From Aestuariimicrobium sp. p3-SID1156 (GTDB taxonomy: Bacteria; Actinomycetota; Actinomycetes; Propionibacteriales; Propionibacteriaceae): DNA of 64,000 nucleotides. Made by a program: the position numbers and the translations under genes. Positions 62,363 through 64,000 of this stretch are shown here, in pieces. The stretch spans positions 62,001-126,000 of the forward strand of contig NZ_JALXXB010000003.1 of the NCBI RefSeq assembly GCF_025144225.1, in the 5' to 3' direction. Each line of letters opens with the position of its first letter. The stretch's first letter is position 1. The notes beneath the pieces are model-generated. The model had not been told where the DNA came from, did not search any database, and was given only the letters and a program-made list of their open reading frames with translations.

Positions 62363-63508
62363 ATGAGCAATCGCCCCTTTGTCGGTGCCCGACTCGAGGA
62401 GACCTGGACGCGCTGGCTGGCCCACCGGCTGCGACGGCGTGGCTGGGTCGAGACCGTCGTGGGCTATGCAGGTTACGGCACCTCGACGCAGGTGCGGGTG
62501 CTGGGGCGCGTGACCCTGAGCCCCGACCGCCCCCGCTCGGACCTGATGCGTGCCGCCGACGACCTGCTGCGCCAGCGCGGCTGGAAGAACTTCGCGGCCG
62601 TCGCTCTGGGGCGCCACACGGTGACCGTCACCATCGGGGACGCCCCCATCGATGTGCAGACCGACCGTTCGGGCTACATCGACGTGCGGGTCAAAAACCT
62701 CGATCTTCCTCCGGGCTGGCACGAGATCTCCATGCAGACCAAGGACTCCAAGCCGATCAAGGTACCCATCCAGGTGGTCGGTGATGAAGAAACCTTTGGT
62801 CTCATCAGCGACATCGACGACACGATCATCTCCACCTGGCTGCCGCGACTGTTCATCGCTGCCTGGAACTCCTTCGTGGCCACCGAGCAGGCCCGCCAGT
62901 CGGTGCCCGGCATGGCACGCATGTACCAGAAGATCCTCCAGGACCACCCGGGCGCGCCGGTCATCTACGTGTCCACCGGGGCCTGGAACACCTACCCCTT
63001 CCTGCGCCGCTTCATCAAGCGCCACGGCTACCCGCAGGGCACGATGCTGCTCACGGACTGGGGACCGACCAACACCGGCTGGTTCCGCTCCGGGCCCGAG
63101 CACAAGCGGCTCTCGCTGCGCGAACTGGCCCGCGACTTCCCCCACATCCGCTGGCTGTTGGTGGGTGATGACGGCCAGCACGACCCCATGCTCTACCGCG
63201 AGTTCGCCGACCTGCAGCCCGACAAGGTGCGGGTCATCGCGATCCGCCAGCTGACCATGGCCCAGCAGGTGCTGGCCCACGGCACCACCACCGTGCTGGG
63301 CGACCCCAATGACGTCCAGTTCCACCCCGACGACGCCCCCGAGGTCCGCGCGCCCGACGGCGACGCCCTCCACCCCAAGCTCGTCGAGGCCCTGGCCGCC
63401 GAGCAGCGGGACCAGGACCGCCGGGACGCGGAGACGACCCAGAATCGGAAAGCCGAGGAGCCCGAGGTGGTGGAGGAGCCCGAGGTGCTGCAGGGGCCCG
63501 AGTCCTGA
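62363..63508 (+). CDS. App1-type phosphatidate phosphatase domain (DUF2183) protein
   Basis: 381 residues. The DUF2183 catalytic part contains LISDIDDTIISTWLPRLFIA, a DxDxT haloacid-dehalogenase-type motif, then VIYVSTGAWNTYPFLRRFIK and WLLVGDDGQHDPMLYREFAD. Yeast App1 uses this domain as an Mg2+-dependent phosphatidate phosphatase. The N-terminal ~140 residues form a beta-sandwich-like domain (TVTIGDAPIDVQTDRSGYID). A charged C-terminal tail follows. In bacteria the activity is unproven. Nearby lipid genes are absent, so the substrate remains open. ATG 62363 is 8 nt after TAGTCT. Confidence 0.85.
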   Translation: MSNRPFVGARLEETWTRWLAHRLRRRGWVETVVGYAGYGTSTQVRVLGRVTLSPDRPRSDLMRAADDLLRQRGWKNFAAVALGRHTVTVTIGDAPIDVQTDRSGYIDVRVKNLDLPPGWHEISMQTKDSKPIKVPIQVVGDEETFGLISDIDDTIISTWLPRLFIAAWNSFVATEQARQSVPGMARMYQKILQDHPGAPVIYVSTGAWNTYPFLRRFIKRHGYPQGTMLLTDWGPTNTGWFRSGPEHKRLSLRELARDFPHIRWLLVGDDGQHDPMLYREFADLQPDKVRVIAIRQLTMAQQVLAHGTTTVLGDPNDVQFHPDDAPEVRAPDGDALHPKLVEALAAEQRDQDRRDAETTQNRKAEEPEVVEEPEVLQGPES

Positions 63509-63635
63509 GCCTTCGTCGCGGGGACGGAACAGGCCTGCGGCGCGCCGGTTTCGCCCTGCCCACGCGAGTTGGGAGACTAGGGCGTTGGACGCGCAACTCC
63601 TGGCGTCCCCGAGATGAAGGGAACTGGCGCACCAG

Positions 63636-64000
63636 ATGACCGACCAGCCGATGATCGAGGAGGACGACGAGCGCATCATCGACGTCGACGTGACGGCGGA
63701 GATGGAGTCGAGCTTCCTCGAGTACGCGTACTCGGTCATCTACTCCCGTGCACTGCCCGATGCACGTGACGGCCTCAAGCCGGTGCAGCGACGAATCCTC
63801 TACTCGATGGACCAGATGGGCATCCGCCCCGATCGCGGGCATGTGAAGTGCGCCCGCGTGGTGGGTCAAGTCATGGGTGTGCTGCACCCGCACGGCGACA
63901 ACGCCATCTACGACGCTCTGGTGCGAATCGCCCAGCCGTGGGCGATGCGCCTGCCGCTGGTCGATGGGCACGGCAACTTCGGTTCTTTGGACGCCGGCCC
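63636..64000 (+). CDS. Type IIA topoisomerase A subunit (ParC-type), N-terminal part
   Basis: The visible 121 residues ([20 protein letters not shown], then [20 protein letters not shown], and [20 protein letters not shown]) match the GyrA/ParC breakage-reunion domain; the gene continues outside the window. The acidic start [20 protein letters not shown] and [14 protein letters not shown] are closer to the actinobacterial second A subunit (topoisomerase IV ParC) than to GyrA. At the fluoroquinolone-determining site the sequence is [13 protein letters not shown], with Asn89 where Ser or Ala is usual; Asp93 is kept. GAAGGGA lies ~13 nt before the ATG. ParE should be elsewhere. Confidence 0.85.
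   Translation, partial: MTDQPMIEEDDERIIDVDVTAEMESSFLEYAYSVIYSRALPDARDGLKPVQRRILYSMDQMGIRPDRGHVKCARVVGQVMGVLHPHGDNAIYDALVRIAQPWAMRLPLVDGHGNFGSLDAG

Overview
The window is high-G+C, densely coded DNA from an actinobacterium, most likely a member of the Propionibacteriaceae. Three things point there: the methylmalonyl-CoA mutase operon mutA-mutB-meaB of the Wood-Werkman propionate pathway; a pyrophosphate-dependent phosphofructokinase of the Propionibacterium type, with Asp and Lys at the two specificity positions; and phosphatidylinositol mannoside genes next to the actinobacterial garA/ftsR and dut/DUF3093/DUF4193 blocks. I see no transposase, integrase, prophage, CRISPR array or rRNA. It reads as chromosomal core with a few less familiar genes.

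Layout. 1-7 kb: a transglutaminase-like gene divergent from zwf, then PAC2, a SatD-like/HTH protein overlapping a small membrane protein, an HD hydrolase coupled to a rhomboid protease, and a lipoprotein/secreted pair. 7-13 kb: DUF2277, DUF456, a CitE-like lyase, an M3 peptidase, a quinone oxidoreductase, a YrdC-domain protein and an orphan TadE-like protein. 13-24 kb: PPi-PFK, an RND exporter, a DUF2207 protein and mutA-mutB-meaB. 24-31 kb, minus strand: a YihY protein, then MerR, bifunctional nuclease, ftsR, garA, a gcvH-like gene, DUF881, sbp, DUF881 and pgsA2, an order shared with Mycobacterium Rv1822-Rv1830. 31-37.4 kb: pimA, patA, pgsA1, HIT and thrS overlap end to end, followed by a VOC gene coupled to a ribbon-helix-helix regulator. 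37.7-38.4 kb: four tRNA genes (Val-GAC, Cys, Gly, Val-CAC). 38.5-49.4 kb: a second YihY, a CbiX-like protein, PPK2, msrB, DUF3000, RNase D, dxs, an unknown gene and acnA. 49.5-57.3 kb: an RNA methyltransferase and KimA-like K+ transporter divergent from two TrkA-type genes, then OB-fold, DUF3710, dut, DUF3093, DUF4235 and DUF4193, collinear with Rv2689c-Rv2699c. 57.5-64 kb: DUF6458, sepH, sseA, tdk, a phosphodiesterase, DUF5998, an App1-type phosphatase and the start of a type IIA topoisomerase A subunit.

How it works together. zwf, PPi-PFK, acnA, mutAB/meaB and garA belong to central carbon metabolism and its control. pgsA1-patA-pimA build phosphatidylinositol mannosides. The KimA-like and TrkA-type genes form a potassium module. 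sbp, DUF881, ftsR and sepH relate to division.

The most notable observations are a GcvH-like protein with no lysine anywhere, so it cannot be lipoylated; a recurrent layout in which a TANNNT hexamer ends 6-8 nt before the start codon of about sixteen genes, the signature of leaderless transcription; and a tight cluster of CTAG-containing repeats upstream of the ribbon-helix-helix/VOC operon. I do not see a clear, wholly new multi-gene system.
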